From Asticcacaulis endophyticus (GTDB lineage: Bacteria; Pseudomonadota; Alphaproteobacteria; Caulobacterales; Caulobacteraceae), in assembly GCF_014652575.1 (NCBI RefSeq), contig NZ_BMZB01000001.1:1619928-1683927 (forward strand): a DNA stretch of 64,000 bases, written 5' to 3'. Below are positions 52,756-62,944 of this stretch, one piece after another (positions within the stretch are counted from its first letter, which is position 1; every line of letters starts with the position of its first letter). The position numbers and the translations under genes are program-made. The notes under the pieces are model-generated. The model made no database searches, was not told the origin of the DNA, and was given only the letters and a program-made list of their open reading frames with translations.

Positions 52756-54342
52756 ATGACGAATAGCGATGCGATGCAACGCCAGAAGGGCTTTCTGGGT
52801 CTGATCGAGCGGTTGGGGAATAAACTGCCCGATCCGGTCATGATCTTTGTGTGGCTGATCCTGGTTCTGATGGTGCTGTCGACCATCGGCGCGCAACTTG
52901 GCTGGTCGGCCTCGATCCCCTTTTCCGGCGATAAGGCGCCGCCGTTCTCGACGCTTGAAAACGGGGTCGTCACCTATACCGCCGACAGCTTGTTCACCCA
53001 GGAAAACATCACCCGCCTGCTGGTCGATATGCCAAAGACCCTGACCGGATTTGCACCGCTGGGCGTCGTGTTGGTCGTCATGTATGGCGCGGCGGTGGCG
53101 GAACGCACCGGCATGTTCAGCGCCCTGATCCGCTCAAGTCTGCGCAATGCCCCCAAGGCCATATTGACGCCGTGCGTGGCGGTGATTGGCATGTTGTCGC
53201 ACCATGCCTCTGATACCGGTTATGTGGTCTTTATTCCTTTGGCAGCGCTGATCTATGCCTCGGTCGGGCGGCATCCGCTGGTGGGTGTGGCGGCCGCTTT
53301 TGCGGCGGTTTCGGGCGGTTATGCCGGTAATATCACGCCGGGTCAGATTGATGTGCTGCTGTTTGGGTTCACGCAGGAAGCGGCCCGCATCATCGATCCC
53401 GAATGGACCATGAACCCGATCGGCAATTGGTGGTTCATTGTGGCGATTGTGTTTCTGTTCACCCCCATCGTTTGGTTCATTACCGACAAAATCGCCGAGC
53501 CGCGCCTCGGCAAATGGGGCGGCACTAAGGACACCGAAATCGAAGCCGAACTGGCCAAGTCCGAAGTGACTGAGGCCGAAAAGAAGGGCCTTAAGGCCGC
53601 AGGCATCGCCGCGCTGGTCATCATCGCCCTGTTTGCGGCGCTGGCGCTGTGGCCGGGCTATACGCCGCTGATTGATGAAACAAAGACCGGCCCGGCGCAG
53701 CTTCAGCCCTTCTATTCAGCCCTGATCCCCGGCTTCTTCCTGCTGTTTCTGGCGACCGGCATATCGTTTGGCGTCAAGGCGGGCACGGTCAAATCCGACA
53801 ATGACGTGGTGCGCATGATGGGGGAGGGCATCCGCTCCATGGCGCCCTACATCGTGTTTGCCTTCTTTGCCGCCCATTTTGTCGCCATGTTCAACTGGTC
53901 AGGGCTGGGGCCGATTGCCGCCATCAACGGGGCCGAAGTGCTCAAAGGCTGGAACCTGCCCGCGCCGCTGCTGCTGGTCAGTGTGCTGCTGTTCTCATCG
54001 GTGCTCGATCTGTTTATCGGCTCGGCCTCGGCCAAGTGGTCGGCGCTGGCCCCCGTCGTCGTGCCGATGTTTATGCTGGTTGGTATTTCGCCCGAAATGA
54101 CGACGGCGGCTTACCGGATGGGCGACAGCTACACCAATATCATGACGCCGCTGATGTCGTACTTTCCGCTCATTCTGGCCTTTTGCCGGCGGTGGGACTC
54201 GACTTATGGCGTGGGATCATTGCTGGCCCTGATGCTGCCATATGCCCTGTGTTTCATGGTGGCGGGGATCGCGATGACCGCCGGGTGGGTGCATTTTGAC
54301 CTGCCGCTGGGGCCCCACTCGCAGGTTCACTATACCCGCTAA
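52756..54342 (+). CDS. abgT: AbgT family transporter
   Basis: A 528-residue membrane protein with about 11-12 helices, matching the AbgT family that carries p-aminobenzoyl-glutamate or exports sulfonamides. Motifs are GFLGLIERLGNKLPDPV in the N-terminus, GMLSHHASDTGYVVFIPLAA, and SASAKWSALAPVVVPMFML in the C-terminal half. The ATG at 52756 follows GGGGAT; a GTG at 52738 is an alternative. It converges on an O-antigen ligase gene, overlapping it by four bases. Confidence 0.9.
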   Translation: MTNSDAMQRQKGFLGLIERLGNKLPDPVMIFVWLILVLMVLSTIGAQLGWSASIPFSGDKAPPFSTLENGVVTYTADSLFTQENITRLLVDMPKTLTGFAPLGVVLVVMYGAAVAERTGMFSALIRSSLRNAPKAILTPCVAVIGMLSHHASDTGYVVFIPLAALIYASVGRHPLVGVAAAFAAVSGGYAGNITPGQIDVLLFGFTQEAARIIDPEWTMNPIGNWWFIVAIVFLFTPIVWFITDKIAEPRLGKWGGTKDTEIEAELAKSEVTEAEKKGLKAAGIAALVIIALFAALALWPGYTPLIDETKTGPAQLQPFYSALIPGFFLLFLATGISFGVKAGTVKSDNDVVRMMGEGIRSMAPYIVFAFFAAHFVAMFNWSGLGPIAAINGAEVLKGWNLPAPLLLVSVLLFSSVLDLFIGSASAKWSALAPVVVPMFMLVGISPEMTTAAYRMGDSYTNIMTPLMSYFPLILAFCRRWDSTYGVGSLLALMLPYALCFMVAGIAMTAGWVHFDLPLGPHSQVHYTR

Positions 54343-55610
54343 TTTTCCTGCAAACGGTTGGCGGTCAGACGGGCCGCTGCCGCCACAAACAGCACCCAGA
54401 TCAGGCTGTTTTGCCCCAGAATAAAGCTTTCCGACAGGATCAAAAAGCTGAATAGACACAGGATCAGCACCGAGAAAAAGCCGTCATTAACGCGCGAGAA
54501 CCGAAACAAGGCGCACAGGAAACAGATAGCCAAAAATACCGCAAAGGTAATCACCCCGACCCAGCCCAACTGCACCAGCAAATCCAGCCAGCCATTGTGC
54601 GCCGACGGCACCGGCCAGTGGGTTTCGCGCCGCACGATCAGGGCGGGCACGGACCCTTCGGCCCAGAAGGCTTTGTAGCCATAGCCGAGCCAGGGGCGTT
54701 CTTCGGACAGCCGCCCCAGCGCTTCCCAGATCTGGGTGCGGCCGGTCAGGGTCGGGTCTTTGCCTAAAGCTTTCAGAATCACATCGGGCATGGCCATAAA
54801 CAGCACTGTGCCAAGCGTTGCCGCCGTCGTGGCGCACCAGACGATGACGACGCTGATCAACCCGCCGCGTTGAATGGCTACCAGCACCGGCATCGCCCCT
54901 AAACTTAATAGACAGGCCAGTAGAGAGGTCTTAGAGCGCGACAGCACGACCAATACGAATATCATTACGGCGGCTGCGATCCATGCCTTGCGCCGCTCCG
55001 GCACCTGAAAGGCGGAGGCACACGCGGCGATAAACCCCAGCACCATCATGGCGGCCATCTGGTTCTTTTCGTGCCATAGCCCGCGCCAGGCGCCGGCATT
55101 GATGTCGTGAGCGATACCCATCTTTGGGTACAAAACTGCTGCCAGATAGGAACCGATCGCCAGACCTACAAAGGTGATGCCCACAATCTGAGTCAGGTCT
55201 GAGCCCTTATAGCGTGCCCCCAGATAAAGCCCGAACAGGCTGGTAAAGGCCAGCGCAATGGCCCGCCGGCTGGAAACATCAGGCGCGATCGACCATACGG
55301 ATGACAGATAAGCCAGCCCTACAAATATGCCGGTGGCAAACAAGGCAGGGATTACGCGCAAAAAACTTGGAATTCGTAAGGCGCACAGTAGCGCTGTGGC
55401 CCCGTAAACCGGCAGCCATAGCAGGCGCATCCACGCGGTTTCGCCGCCGTTTTCCTGATTGGGAGCAAATAGCGGCGCCCACAGGGCTTCGGTGAACATG
55501 AACACGCAGAAAATGGTCAGGGCGACTTCGGCGCTGCGGATCAACGCAGCCCAGCGATCCGCCGGTTCGGTGGCGGCGACATTCTCGGTCCGGTAAAAGG
55601 CGGCGGTCAT
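54339..55610 (-). CDS. O-antigen ligase / Wzy-like polymerase family protein
   Basis: A 423-residue polytopic membrane protein with about 11-12 helices. The large periplasmic loop carries SAHNGWLDLLVQLG, the usual Wzy_C/ExoQ-type signature, and WHEKNQMAAMM in the earlier loop. Such proteins either ligate O-antigen to lipid A core or polymerise exopolysaccharide. No adjacent glycan biosynthesis cluster, so the substrate is unknown. It overlaps abgT by four bases. Confidence 0.85.
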   Translation of the reverse strand: MTAAFYRTENVAATEPADRWAALIRSAEVALTIFCVFMFTEALWAPLFAPNQENGGETAWMRLLWLPVYGATALLCALRIPSFLRVIPALFATGIFVGLAYLSSVWSIAPDVSSRRAIALAFTSLFGLYLGARYKGSDLTQIVGITFVGLAIGSYLAAVLYPKMGIAHDINAGAWRGLWHEKNQMAAMMVLGFIAACASAFQVPERRKAWIAAAVMIFVLVVLSRSKTSLLACLLSLGAMPVLVAIQRGGLISVVIVWCATTAATLGTVLFMAMPDVILKALGKDPTLTGRTQIWEALGRLSEERPWLGYGYKAFWAEGSVPALIVRRETHWPVPSAHNGWLDLLVQLGWVGVITFAVFLAICFLCALFRFSRVNDGFFSVLILCLFSFLILSESFILGQNSLIWVLFVAAAARLTANRLQEN

Positions 55611-55665
55611 GGCCCGGACACTACGCGTAAAAGGTCAAAATCTTGTTAGCTGCAAATCTGGATAA

Positions 55666-56544
55666 TCAGTCCAGTATAATTTGGCGCAGTTCCATCTGCT
55701 TCAGGCGCTCGATTTCGCGCTGCTCCCGTGCCAGCCGATCCGCCTCGATGGCCCGGTCACGCAGGTGTTCAATAGCCCGCCAGACCGACGCGATTTCGTC
55801 GTGCGAATGATGTACATGGGCCGGGTCGTGGTGCGGATGGGCGTCAGGAATGGGCGTGTCGTATTTGCCCTCGGATACGCTGATGATAGCGTTGGCGATG
55901 GTCTTTAGCGGCTTTGAGATGAACTCCACGACGATCCACACCGATATGGCGACCATGAGCACGATCCCCATAATGGCGACCGTCATGAAATGAATGGCGC
56001 GTTTGGCGTTATATTCGCGTGCGATGGCCTGATGGTTGGCCAGATCTTTACGTGAGGCTAGAACTGCCTTTTCGACATCGGCCTGAAAGGCGATGCGGCG
56101 AGCGCGGGCGCGCTCATTATTGCCCAGTTTGTCCGCTTCGGCGGGCGATACCGTCGTCCCCAGCCGGATCAGTTCACGGCGGAAGGTTATAAAATCCGCG
56201 GCCTGCTTTTCGATAACCCCAAAACTGGCCAACTTGGCCGGTCCGCCATTGACGCGCCAGTCTTCCAGGGTCTGTTCGATTTCAGTGAGGTCGTTTTCGA
56301 GCCGCTTGGCAAAGACGCGGGCTGAGGTGGTGTCTTTTGACAGATATATGCCGCGTGATTCCATCACGGCACTGGAGACCAGATAGTTGAGGTGTTCGCC
56401 GTAATAGGTGTTGTCATAGGACAGACCGTAATTTTTCATCATCCGGTCATAGTCGCGGATGGTCAGTACGCCCAGTGCGGCAATCGCCAGCGCCATGACC
56501 GCAAACGCCCCGACAAGGGCAAGTATTCTGGACTTGATCGACAT
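55666..56544 (-). CDS. HAMP-only membrane receptor with histidine-rich linker, tandem copy 1
   Basis: A 292-residue protein shaped like a chemoreceptor without its signalling domain. Helix 1 (about 5-30), a helical periplasmic domain (30-190, MCP-type with RELIRLGTTVSPAEADKLGN), helix 2 (about 195-215), and a HAMP domain. The HAMP linker holds seven histidines in 15 residues (DAHPHHDPAHVHHSH), which suggests metal binding. The protein ends soon after HAMP in a short charged helix (MELRQIILD). No kinase, cyclase or methyl-accepting domain. The ATG at 56544 follows GGGAG. It is a paralogue of the gene at 56774. Confidence 0.8.
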   Translation of the reverse strand: MSIKSRILALVGAFAVMALAIAALGVLTIRDYDRMMKNYGLSYDNTYYGEHLNYLVSSAVMESRGIYLSKDTTSARVFAKRLENDLTEIEQTLEDWRVNGGPAKLASFGVIEKQAADFITFRRELIRLGTTVSPAEADKLGNNERARARRIAFQADVEKAVLASRKDLANHQAIAREYNAKRAIHFMTVAIMGIVLMVAISVWIVVEFISKPLKTIANAIISVSEGKYDTPIPDAHPHHDPAHVHHSHDEIASVWRAIEHLRDRAIEADRLAREQREIERLKQMELRQIILD

Positions 56545-56773
56545 GGGTATCTCCCTGCCTTTATGTTTCTGCACGCAGATACCGGATATCGGCGTGTATT
56601 TCCCTGTGGTAGTTTTATGCCTTACTCAGCCGGTAAGGTTTTTGATGTGATGAATATATTATGCCTAAACGCGCAAATAGCAATGATTGATAAATCAGGC
56701 CTTCGTGATGCGGGCAAGACCTGTTTCCGGTGACGCAATACTTTTGCGGGTGCGAACGAATATTGTGCGCACC

Positions 56774-57607
56774 TTAATCCAGAAGGATCTGACGCATTTC
56801 GAGGGAGCGTTTCTCCTCGGCGTCTCTTTCGGCCTTTGCGGTGACTTCGGCCATTTTTGCACGGTCGGCCAGAAGCGACAGGGCTTTCCACACGGCTGAG
56901 ATTTCGGTGCCGGCTCTTGTATCCGAAGGTGCGTTCCGGGGGGCATCATAGTCGCCTTCGGACACACGGATAATAGAGTGGGCGAGGGTCTGCATCGGCC
57001 GTGAAATATAGGCCATGGCCCACCATAGCGACAGGCCGATCATACTCACCAGCCCAAAGCCGACGATGACCACAAAATGCATGATGCGCCCGTCGCCATA
57101 GTTGCGGGCGATTTCACGATGGCGATCAAGTTCACGCCGGTTCATATCAACCCAGTGGCTAAGATCAGCCTGATACTGGGTGCGGGTATGGCGGTTGGTT
57201 TCATTATTACCATGACGGTCGGCGGCGGCCGGAGAGACCTGCGTGCCGAGGCGAATAAGCTCACGCCGGAACGCGACAAAGGCCTGGGTCTGGGTAACAA
57301 GCTCAGGGCTCAGGGTTGGCGGTTCGTTCAGTACGGTCTCGATGTCCTGAAGGTTGCGCTCAAGGCGGGCGGCGAACAACTTAGCGTCTTCGGTGTTGCG
57401 GGCGTGATAGATGCCGCGCGATTCCGCCACAGCGCTGGAAACCAACCCGTTGAGGTGCTCAGCCTTATGGGCGGTTTCATGGGTTTGCGTATACTGGGCC
57501 AGCATGCGGCTGTAGTCGGCAATGCTGACCACGCCCAATACGGCAATGGCCAGTGCCATGACGGCAAACCCGGCGACCAGCGCCAGAAACCTCGATCGGA
57601 TCGACAT
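56774..57607 (-). CDS. HAMP-only membrane receptor, tandem copy 2
   Basis: A 277-residue paralogue of the neighbouring receptor. It shares the start MSIRSRFLALVAGFAVMALA, the RRELIRLGTQVSPAAADRHG segment, the second helix, HAMP domain and the same C-terminal end (EMRQILLD), but lacks the histidine-rich insertion. Like its neighbour it has no output domain. The two genes follow one another with about 230 bp between. A partner protein carrying the output is needed; none is visible nearby. Confidence 0.8.
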   Translation of the reverse strand: MSIRSRFLALVAGFAVMALAIAVLGVVSIADYSRMLAQYTQTHETAHKAEHLNGLVSSAVAESRGIYHARNTEDAKLFAARLERNLQDIETVLNEPPTLSPELVTQTQAFVAFRRELIRLGTQVSPAAADRHGNNETNRHTRTQYQADLSHWVDMNRRELDRHREIARNYGDGRIMHFVVIVGFGLVSMIGLSLWWAMAYISRPMQTLAHSIIRVSEGDYDAPRNAPSDTRAGTEISAVWKALSLLADRAKMAEVTAKAERDAEEKRSLEMRQILLD

Positions 57608-57733
57608 GAAGACCCCACATACGCTTACTACCATCCCCCTAGGGATCGTTTCGATCCTGATTGAGCGGTATAAATGTAAAATAGAGGTGAATAACCACGG
57701 AGTTAAAGAGGTTATGTCTTTGAAACCGGAAAT

Positions 57734-57767
57734 AAAAAGGGCTCCGCAAATTACATGCGAAACCCTT
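57734..57767 (-). terminator. Terminator of the sugar-acid dehydratase operon
   Basis: On the minus strand AAGGGTTTCGCA-TGTAATT-TGCGGAGCCCTT, with a small internal mismatch, runs into TTTTA. It lies 27 bp after the dehydratase stop. Confidence 0.7.
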
Positions 57768-57793
57768 AATGGTAATTCGTGGCGGCTCTATTT

Positions 57794-59599
57794 TTAGTGG
57801 TTATCTCTTGGCAGGCCCTTGGTTTGGGCGATGCGTTGATAGGCCACGGCGTTTTCAAGCGCGGCACCGGTATCCATTTGCCCGACGACAGCACGTTGCA
57901 TTTCCTGCCACGGCGTCTGGTGCTCAGGGTACTTAAAGCCACCAGCGGCGTCGAGGGCGGCGCGGCGCTCAGCGATCTCCGCATCCGAAATCAGCACATT
58001 GACGGTGTTGGTGTTGAGGTCAACGCGCACGCGGTCATCGGTTTTCAGAATGGCGAGATTCCCACCCGCCGCCGCTTCTGGCGACGCATTGAGGATCGAC
58101 GGCGACCCCGACGTGCCGGACTGACGGCCATCGCCGATACAGGCCAGTGACTTGATGCCGCGTTTCAGCAGATAGTCAGGGCAGCGCATGTTGACGACTT
58201 CGGCGGCACCGGGATAACCGATCGGGCCCGCGCCACGCATGAACAGGATGCAGTGCTCATCAATGCCCATCGCCGGATCGTCGATGCGATGGTGATAGTC
58301 TTCGGGGCCGTCGAACACGATGGCGCGGCCTTCAAAGGCGTTCAGGTCAGCCGGATTGTTCAGATAACGCTCACGGAATTCCTCTGAGATGACCGAAACC
58401 TTCATGATGGCCGAGGTGAACAGATTGCCCGACAGGACGCGGAAACCCGCGTTTTCCTTAAGCGGTTTCTCAAACGGACGAATGACGTTTTCGTCTTCGA
58501 TGATGGCGTCACGGCAGTTGTCACCGATAGTCTTACCGTTCACCGTCATGGCGTCTTCATGGATCAGGCCATGCTTGATCAACTGACCCACAACGGCGGG
58601 GACGCCGCCGGCATGGTGGTAGTCTTCGCCCAGGTATTCACCAGCGGGCATCAGGTTGACGATCAGCGGGACTTCTTCGCCGTACTGCTGCCATTCCTCA
58701 ACCTTCAGATCCACGCCGATGTGGCGGGCGAGGGCATTAAGGTGGATCGGTGCGTTGGTCGAGCCGCCGATGGCCGAGTTAACGCGAATGGCGTTGATGA
58801 AGGCTTCCTTGGTCAGGATATCCGAAGGCTTGAGGTCTTCGTGGACCATTTCGACAATGCGCTTACCGGTGCGGTTGGCACATTCCTGACGGTCGCGGTG
58901 CGGGGCCGGAATGGCCGCCGAATAGGGCAGTTGCATCCCCAGCGCTTCGGCCAGAGAATTCATGGTCGTGGCCGTACCCATGGTGTTACAATAGCCGGTC
59001 GAAGGTGCGGATGACGCCACCAGCTTGATGAAGCCCTGATAGTCGATTTCACCGGCCGCCAGCAGTTCGCGGGCCTTCCAGACGATGGTGCCGGAACCGG
59101 TGCGCTCACCCTTATACCAGCCGTTGAGCATGGGCCCGACGCTGAGGGCAATCGACGGGATGTTGACGGTGGCCGCAGCCATCAGACAGGCGGGCGTCGT
59201 CTTGTCGCAGCCGATGGTAAGCACGACACCATCAAGCGGGTAGCCATAGATGATTTCCACCAAACCCAAATACGCGAGATTGCGATCAAGGCCAGCCGTC
59301 GGACGCTTACCGGTTTCCTGAATCGGGTGCACAGGAAACTCCAGCGGAATACCGCCGGATGAGATGATGCCGTCACGGATATGCTTGGCCAACTCAATGT
59401 GATGGCGGTTACACGGGCTTAAGTCCGATCCCGTCTGCGCGATGCCGATGATCGGCTTATCCGATTGCAGGTCTTCGAGCGACAGGCCGAAGTTCATGTA
59501 GCGCTCAAGATAGAGCGCCGTCATGTCGGCGTTGTCGGGATTGTCAAACCAGGCGCGCGAACGAAGCTGGGTTTTGGAACGGGAAACGGAATCGGACAT
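57794..59599 (-). CDS. IlvD/Edd family dehydratase, probable sugar-acid (xylonate/arabonate) dehydratase
   Basis: A 601-residue iron-sulfur dehydratase, close to Caulobacter XylD (D-xylonate dehydratase) from memory: [20 protein letters not shown] with a cluster cysteine near 63, [19 protein letters not shown] with the second cysteine, and [23 protein letters not shown] with the third. [20 protein letters not shown] is the family C-terminal mark. It should convert an aldonate to a 2-keto-3-deoxy acid. The exact pentonate or hexonate is open: other genes of a xylose or arabinose pathway lie outside. It is the second gene after galM (21-bp gap). Confidence 0.88.
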   Translation of the reverse strand: MSDSVSRSKTQLRSRAWFDNPDNADMTALYLERYMNFGLSLEDLQSDKPIIGIAQTGSDLSPCNRHHIELAKHIRDGIISSGGIPLEFPVHPIQETGKRPTAGLDRNLAYLGLVEIIYGYPLDGVVLTIGCDKTTPACLMAAATVNIPSIALSVGPMLNGWYKGERTGSGTIVWKARELLAAGEIDYQGFIKLVASSAPSTGYCNTMGTATTMNSLAEALGMQLPYSAAIPAPHRDRQECANRTGKRIVEMVHEDLKPSDILTKEAFINAIRVNSAIGGSTNAPIHLNALARHIGVDLKVEEWQQYGEEVPLIVNLMPAGEYLGEDYHHAGGVPAVVGQLIKHGLIHEDAMTVNGKTIGDNCRDAIIEDENVIRPFEKPLKENAGFRVLSGNLFTSAIMKVSVISEEFRERYLNNPADLNAFEGRAIVFDGPEDYHHRIDDPAMGIDEHCILFMRGAGPIGYPGAAEVVNMRCPDYLLKRGIKSLACIGDGRQSGTSGSPSILNASPEAAAGGNLAILKTDDRVRVDLNTNTVNVLISDAEIAERRAALDAAGGFKYPEHQTPWQEMQRAVVGQMDTGAALENAVAYQRIAQTKGLPRDNH

Positions 59600-59620
59600 A
59601 AGGCTAAGTACTTCGGTCTT

Positions 59621-60760
59621 TTATTGGGTTACGAAAATGTGGTGAACCGTGGTCTGGGTATAGGTCTGGCCGGGGTTCAGGCGTGTGGTCGGGAATTCCG
59701 GACGGTTGGGGCTGTCGGGGTAGTGCTGGGTCTCAAACGCCACCGCATCACCCATGCGGGTCACCTGACCACCCTTGCCGGGGATTTTGCCGTCAAGGAA
59801 GTTGCCGGTATACATCTGAACGCCGGGTTCGGTCGTCAGGATCTTGAGGCCGCGACCCGACGTGGCGTCGGTCAAAGTAACCGCCAGTTTCGGGGCCTTG
59901 GTCAGGCCGCCGCGCACCAGATAGTTATGGTCGATGCCGAGGCCAACCAGAATTTGCGGATGGCGGGCGTCGCGAACCTTGGAACTGATCAGGGCCGGGG
60001 TGGTAAAGTCAAACGGCGTGCCCTTGACCGACGCAATCTCGCCGGTCGGAATGGCCGTGGCTGTGGTCGGCAGGTACGAATCCGCTTCCAGTTGCAGGGT
60101 GGCATCCAGCGCGCTGCGGCCAGAGCTTACGCCGCCCAGATTGAACAGCGAATGGTTGGTCAGATTGACCACGGTCGGCTTATCTGTCGTGGCCTTATAG
60201 CTGATGGTCAGGTCGTTAGCATCGCTCAAAGCATAGGTCACAAAGACCTTGACGGTGCCGGGATAGCCTTCTTCGCCATCGGGAGAGACATAGGACAAAG
60301 TCACCGACGCCGTCGGGCCGGATTTGACCTCTTCGACCTTCCAGACCACCTTGTCCCAGCCCTTAAGGCCGCCGTGCAGGTGGTTACCGTTATTGTTGGT
60401 GGCCAGGGTATATTCCTTGCCATCAAGGGAGAATTTGCCGAGCGCGATACGGTTGGCATAGCGGCCGACGGTGACGCCCAGATACTGCGGCGTATCGACA
60501 TAACCGTCGATGGTGTCATAGCCGATAACGATATCGTCAGCCTTGCCCGTCTTATCCGGCACGATCAGCGACTGAAGCGTCGCGCCATAAGCGATGACCT
60601 TGGCCGAAACGCCTTTGGAGTTTTTCAGCTCGACCGCTTCGATCTTGGTGCCGTCTTTCAGCGCGCCAAAGTCGCCCTTGGTGGCGGTGGCGGCCAGCGC
60701 GGTCGAAGACATCAAAAGGCTGGCAAGCGTCAGGCCTGCAGCTACGGCAAAAGATTTCAT
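59621..60760 (-). CDS. galM: Galactose mutarotase (aldose 1-epimerase), periplasmic
   Basis: A 379-residue epimerase with a signal peptide (cleavage near ALA, about residue 23). It interconverts the alpha and beta anomers of aldoses. Catalytic-site motifs are NNNGNHLHGGLKGWD with the first histidine, NLTNHSLFNLGG with the second, and the C-terminal AFETQHYPDSPN that holds the carboxylate. The periplasmic location suggests preparing sugars for an uptake system. It is the first gene of the operon with the dehydratase. Confidence 0.92.
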   Translation of the reverse strand: MKSFAVAAGLTLASLLMSSTALAATATKGDFGALKDGTKIEAVELKNSKGVSAKVIAYGATLQSLIVPDKTGKADDIVIGYDTIDGYVDTPQYLGVTVGRYANRIALGKFSLDGKEYTLATNNNGNHLHGGLKGWDKVVWKVEEVKSGPTASVTLSYVSPDGEEGYPGTVKVFVTYALSDANDLTISYKATTDKPTVVNLTNHSLFNLGGVSSGRSALDATLQLEADSYLPTTATAIPTGEIASVKGTPFDFTTPALISSKVRDARHPQILVGLGIDHNYLVRGGLTKAPKLAVTLTDATSGRGLKILTTEPGVQMYTGNFLDGKIPGKGGQVTRMGDAVAFETQHYPDSPNRPEFPTTRLNPGQTYTQTTVHHIFVTQ

Positions 60761-60950
60761 TATCGGTCTCTCCTGTGTAAGGTCTTCGGTCTTGCGTCAT
60801 GGTGCCGAAGTCATCGGGGCCATGTCAGACTCTGTTCAACCAGTCTTTTAGCCTTGTGACTAAAGTCCGACAATAGCTGATTTTATTATCATACAAAATT
60901 AGGCGGCCCGCACTGAGGCGATCGCCTGAAAAAGGCTCAGGCCGGAAGGT

Positions 60951-61739
60951 TCAAGTTTGCGGAGACATGCTTTTTTGCGTGTCCTCTAACGCCATGCGCA
61001 CCAGCGATTCCATGCACCAACGGGCGGCAGAAGCATCGCCGCGCTCAATCGCTTCGAATACGCGGGCATGATCAGGGATTGGATCGCGGCTTAAGGATTT
61101 ATGGCGCTGTTTATAGCGGGTGGTCCAGCTTACCGCCGCCCCGATGGTTGTGCTGAGTGAGGCCAGCGCTTCGTTGTGGGTGGCGAACATCAGGGTGTGG
61201 TGAAATTCCAGATCGGCCATGCGTCCGGCCTCACTGGCTAAAGTTTCGGCTTCCATGACCTCAAGCGCCTTGCGCATCCGCTCGATCTGATCCGGCGTGC
61301 GTCGCTCGGCCGCGAGGGCGGCGGCGGCGGGCTCAGTGATCAGCCGCAGTTCAAACAGCCCCTTGATGAAATCCTCAGACGGCTCGGTCTCAAACATCCA
61401 GCCCAGAACTTCGGGGTCGAGTATGTTCCAGCGATCACGCTCAGTGACGCGGGTGCCGATCTTTGGGCGGCTTTCGACCATCCCTTTGGAGGCCAGAATC
61501 CGGATCGCCTCACGGTAGGCCGAGCGCGATATATCGAGCGATTCGCTGGAGTCGATCTCATTGGGCAGGATATCGCCGGACTTATAGACCCCGCCCAGGA
61601 TCTGAACGCCCAGATTGTGGGCCAGTGCGCCGTGCAGGCGTCCCTGAAACGCCGCGCGGAACATGTCATGTCCGCCCGTCGCGGGGGTGAAGGTCAGGGG
61701 ATGCTGTGTTTTATTATCGGTAAGCGTTGGTTTCCTCAT
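60951..61739 (-). CDS. GntR/FadR family transcriptional regulator
   Basis: A 262-residue regulator with an N-terminal winged helix (LGVQILGGVYKSGDILPNEI, then ISRSAYREAIRILASKGMVE) and a C-terminal all-helical FCD domain, whose metal/effector residues are in the GRMADLEFHHTLMFATHNEA region. FCD regulators commonly sense sugar acids. It is divergent from the AraD1-type gene, across about 150 bp. ATG 61739 is chosen over the upstream frame, which runs over the promoter. Confidence 0.88.
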   Translation of the reverse strand: MRKPTLTDNKTQHPLTFTPATGGHDMFRAAFQGRLHGALAHNLGVQILGGVYKSGDILPNEIDSSESLDISRSAYREAIRILASKGMVESRPKIGTRVTERDRWNILDPEVLGWMFETEPSEDFIKGLFELRLITEPAAAALAAERRTPDQIERMRKALEVMEAETLASEAGRMADLEFHHTLMFATHNEALASLSTTIGAAVSWTTRYKQRHKSLSRDPIPDHARVFEAIERGDASAARWCMESLVRMALEDTQKSMSPQT

Positions 61740-61890
61740 GATCAATGCATGACATTTTCGCTGATATTTGACAAAGTTATTTTTAATCAGGCCCATGATT
61801 TGCGCTTTACGACGCATATTTGTCTGACTATATCAATCGGCCTGATGTTCCGTGCGGAACACGCCCAAAAACCATATACGGGAGCCCGTC

Positions 61891-62889
61891 ATGACCCTGC
61901 GCCTTATTCAATTCGTAACTGCCACAGGCGAACGCCGTGTTGCCGCCGCTCAGGATGACGGTTCGGCGCAAGTGGTGAATGGCGTGTCCTCGACCTACGA
62001 ACTGGCGACCGCTGCCATCCGCGAAGGGATTTCGCTGGATGCCAAGGTCACCGCCTTGGGACTGGGCGAGGCGGTTGATATCGCTGTGGCTTTGTCCGAA
62101 GGCCGCGTTCTGGCGCCGATCGATCACCCCGATTCGGCCCACCTGCACGTCACCGGCACGGGCCTCACGCACTTGGGTTCGGCCGAAAGCCGCAACAAGA
62201 TGCACCAGGCGGCCGCATCTGGCGAAGAAAACCTGACCGATTCCATGCGCATGTTCCTGATGGGCGTTGAAGGCGGTAAGCCCGAAGCCGGTAAGGTCGG
62301 CGCTCAGCCGGAATGGTTCTATAAGGGCAATGGCGCGACTTTGGTGGGCCCGAACGTGCCGCTGCAATCGCCAAGCTTTGCCGAAGACGCCGGCGAAGAG
62401 CCTGAAATGGCTGGCATCTATATCATCGGTGAAGACGGCAACGCCTATCGTCTGGGCTTTGCGCTCGCCAACGAATTTTCCGATCATATTGTTGAGAAGC
62501 AAAACTATCTGTGGCTGGCTCACTCAAAGTTGCGCCCGGCCTCGATCGGGGTTGAAATCCGCACCGGCGACCTGCCGAAAAGCGTCGAAGGCACCGCCCG
62601 CATTACCCGCGGCAACGAAGTGGTCTGGGAAAAGCCGTTCCTGTCGGGTGAGGACAATATGTCCCATACCTTTGCGAATCTTGAATATCACCACTTCAAA
62701 TATGCCCTGTTCCGTCAGCCAGGCGACATCCATGTGCACTGCTTTGGCACCTCGACCGCTTCGTTCGGTGACGGCATCCGCACCCAGGACGGCGATGTGT
62801 TTGAAATCGAAGCCTCACCGTTTGTCTTCGGCCTGCGCAATGAACTGACGACGACCAAGGAAGAAAAGATCGTGGTCCGCGCCCTGTAA
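61891..62889 (+). CDS. AraD1/GguC family protein (FAH-fold sugar-acid dehydratase/hydrolase)
   Basis: A 332-residue protein of the fumarylacetoacetate-hydrolase superfamily, close to GguC/AraD1, whose members act on 2-keto-3-deoxy acids such as L-2-keto-3-deoxyarabonate. Markers are LAPIDHPDSAHLHVTGTGLT (near 90), the metal-binding GFALANEFSDH, and CFGTSTASFGDGI with VFEIEASPF. Together with the dehydratase it should form part of a sugar-acid pathway. The ATG at 61891 follows GGGAGC. A bidirectional-looking terminator follows. Confidence 0.82.
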   Translation: MTLRLIQFVTATGERRVAAAQDDGSAQVVNGVSSTYELATAAIREGISLDAKVTALGLGEAVDIAVALSEGRVLAPIDHPDSAHLHVTGTGLTHLGSAESRNKMHQAAASGEENLTDSMRMFLMGVEGGKPEAGKVGAQPEWFYKGNGATLVGPNVPLQSPSFAEDAGEEPEMAGIYIIGEDGNAYRLGFALANEFSDHIVEKQNYLWLAHSKLRPASIGVEIRTGDLPKSVEGTARITRGNEVVWEKPFLSGEDNMSHTFANLEYHHFKYALFRQPGDIHVHCFGTSTASFGDGIRTQDGDVFEIEASPFVFGLRNELTTTKEEKIVVRAL

Positions 62890-62910
62890 GCGCCCGAACC
62901 TAAGCATCAT

Positions 62911-62944
62911 AAAAAAGCCCGCCTTAAGTGAGGCGGGCTTTTTT
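62911..62944 (+). terminator. Terminator of the AraD1 gene
   Basis: AAAAAAGCCCGCC, TTAAGTGA, GGCGGGCTTTTTT: a 13-bp symmetrical stem with T-runs in both orientations, 21 bp after the stop. Confidence 0.9.

Noticed and set aside
59465-60859. Plus-strand frame of 464 codons
   Set aside because: Antisense to the mutarotase and part of the dehydratase, both with strong family motifs.
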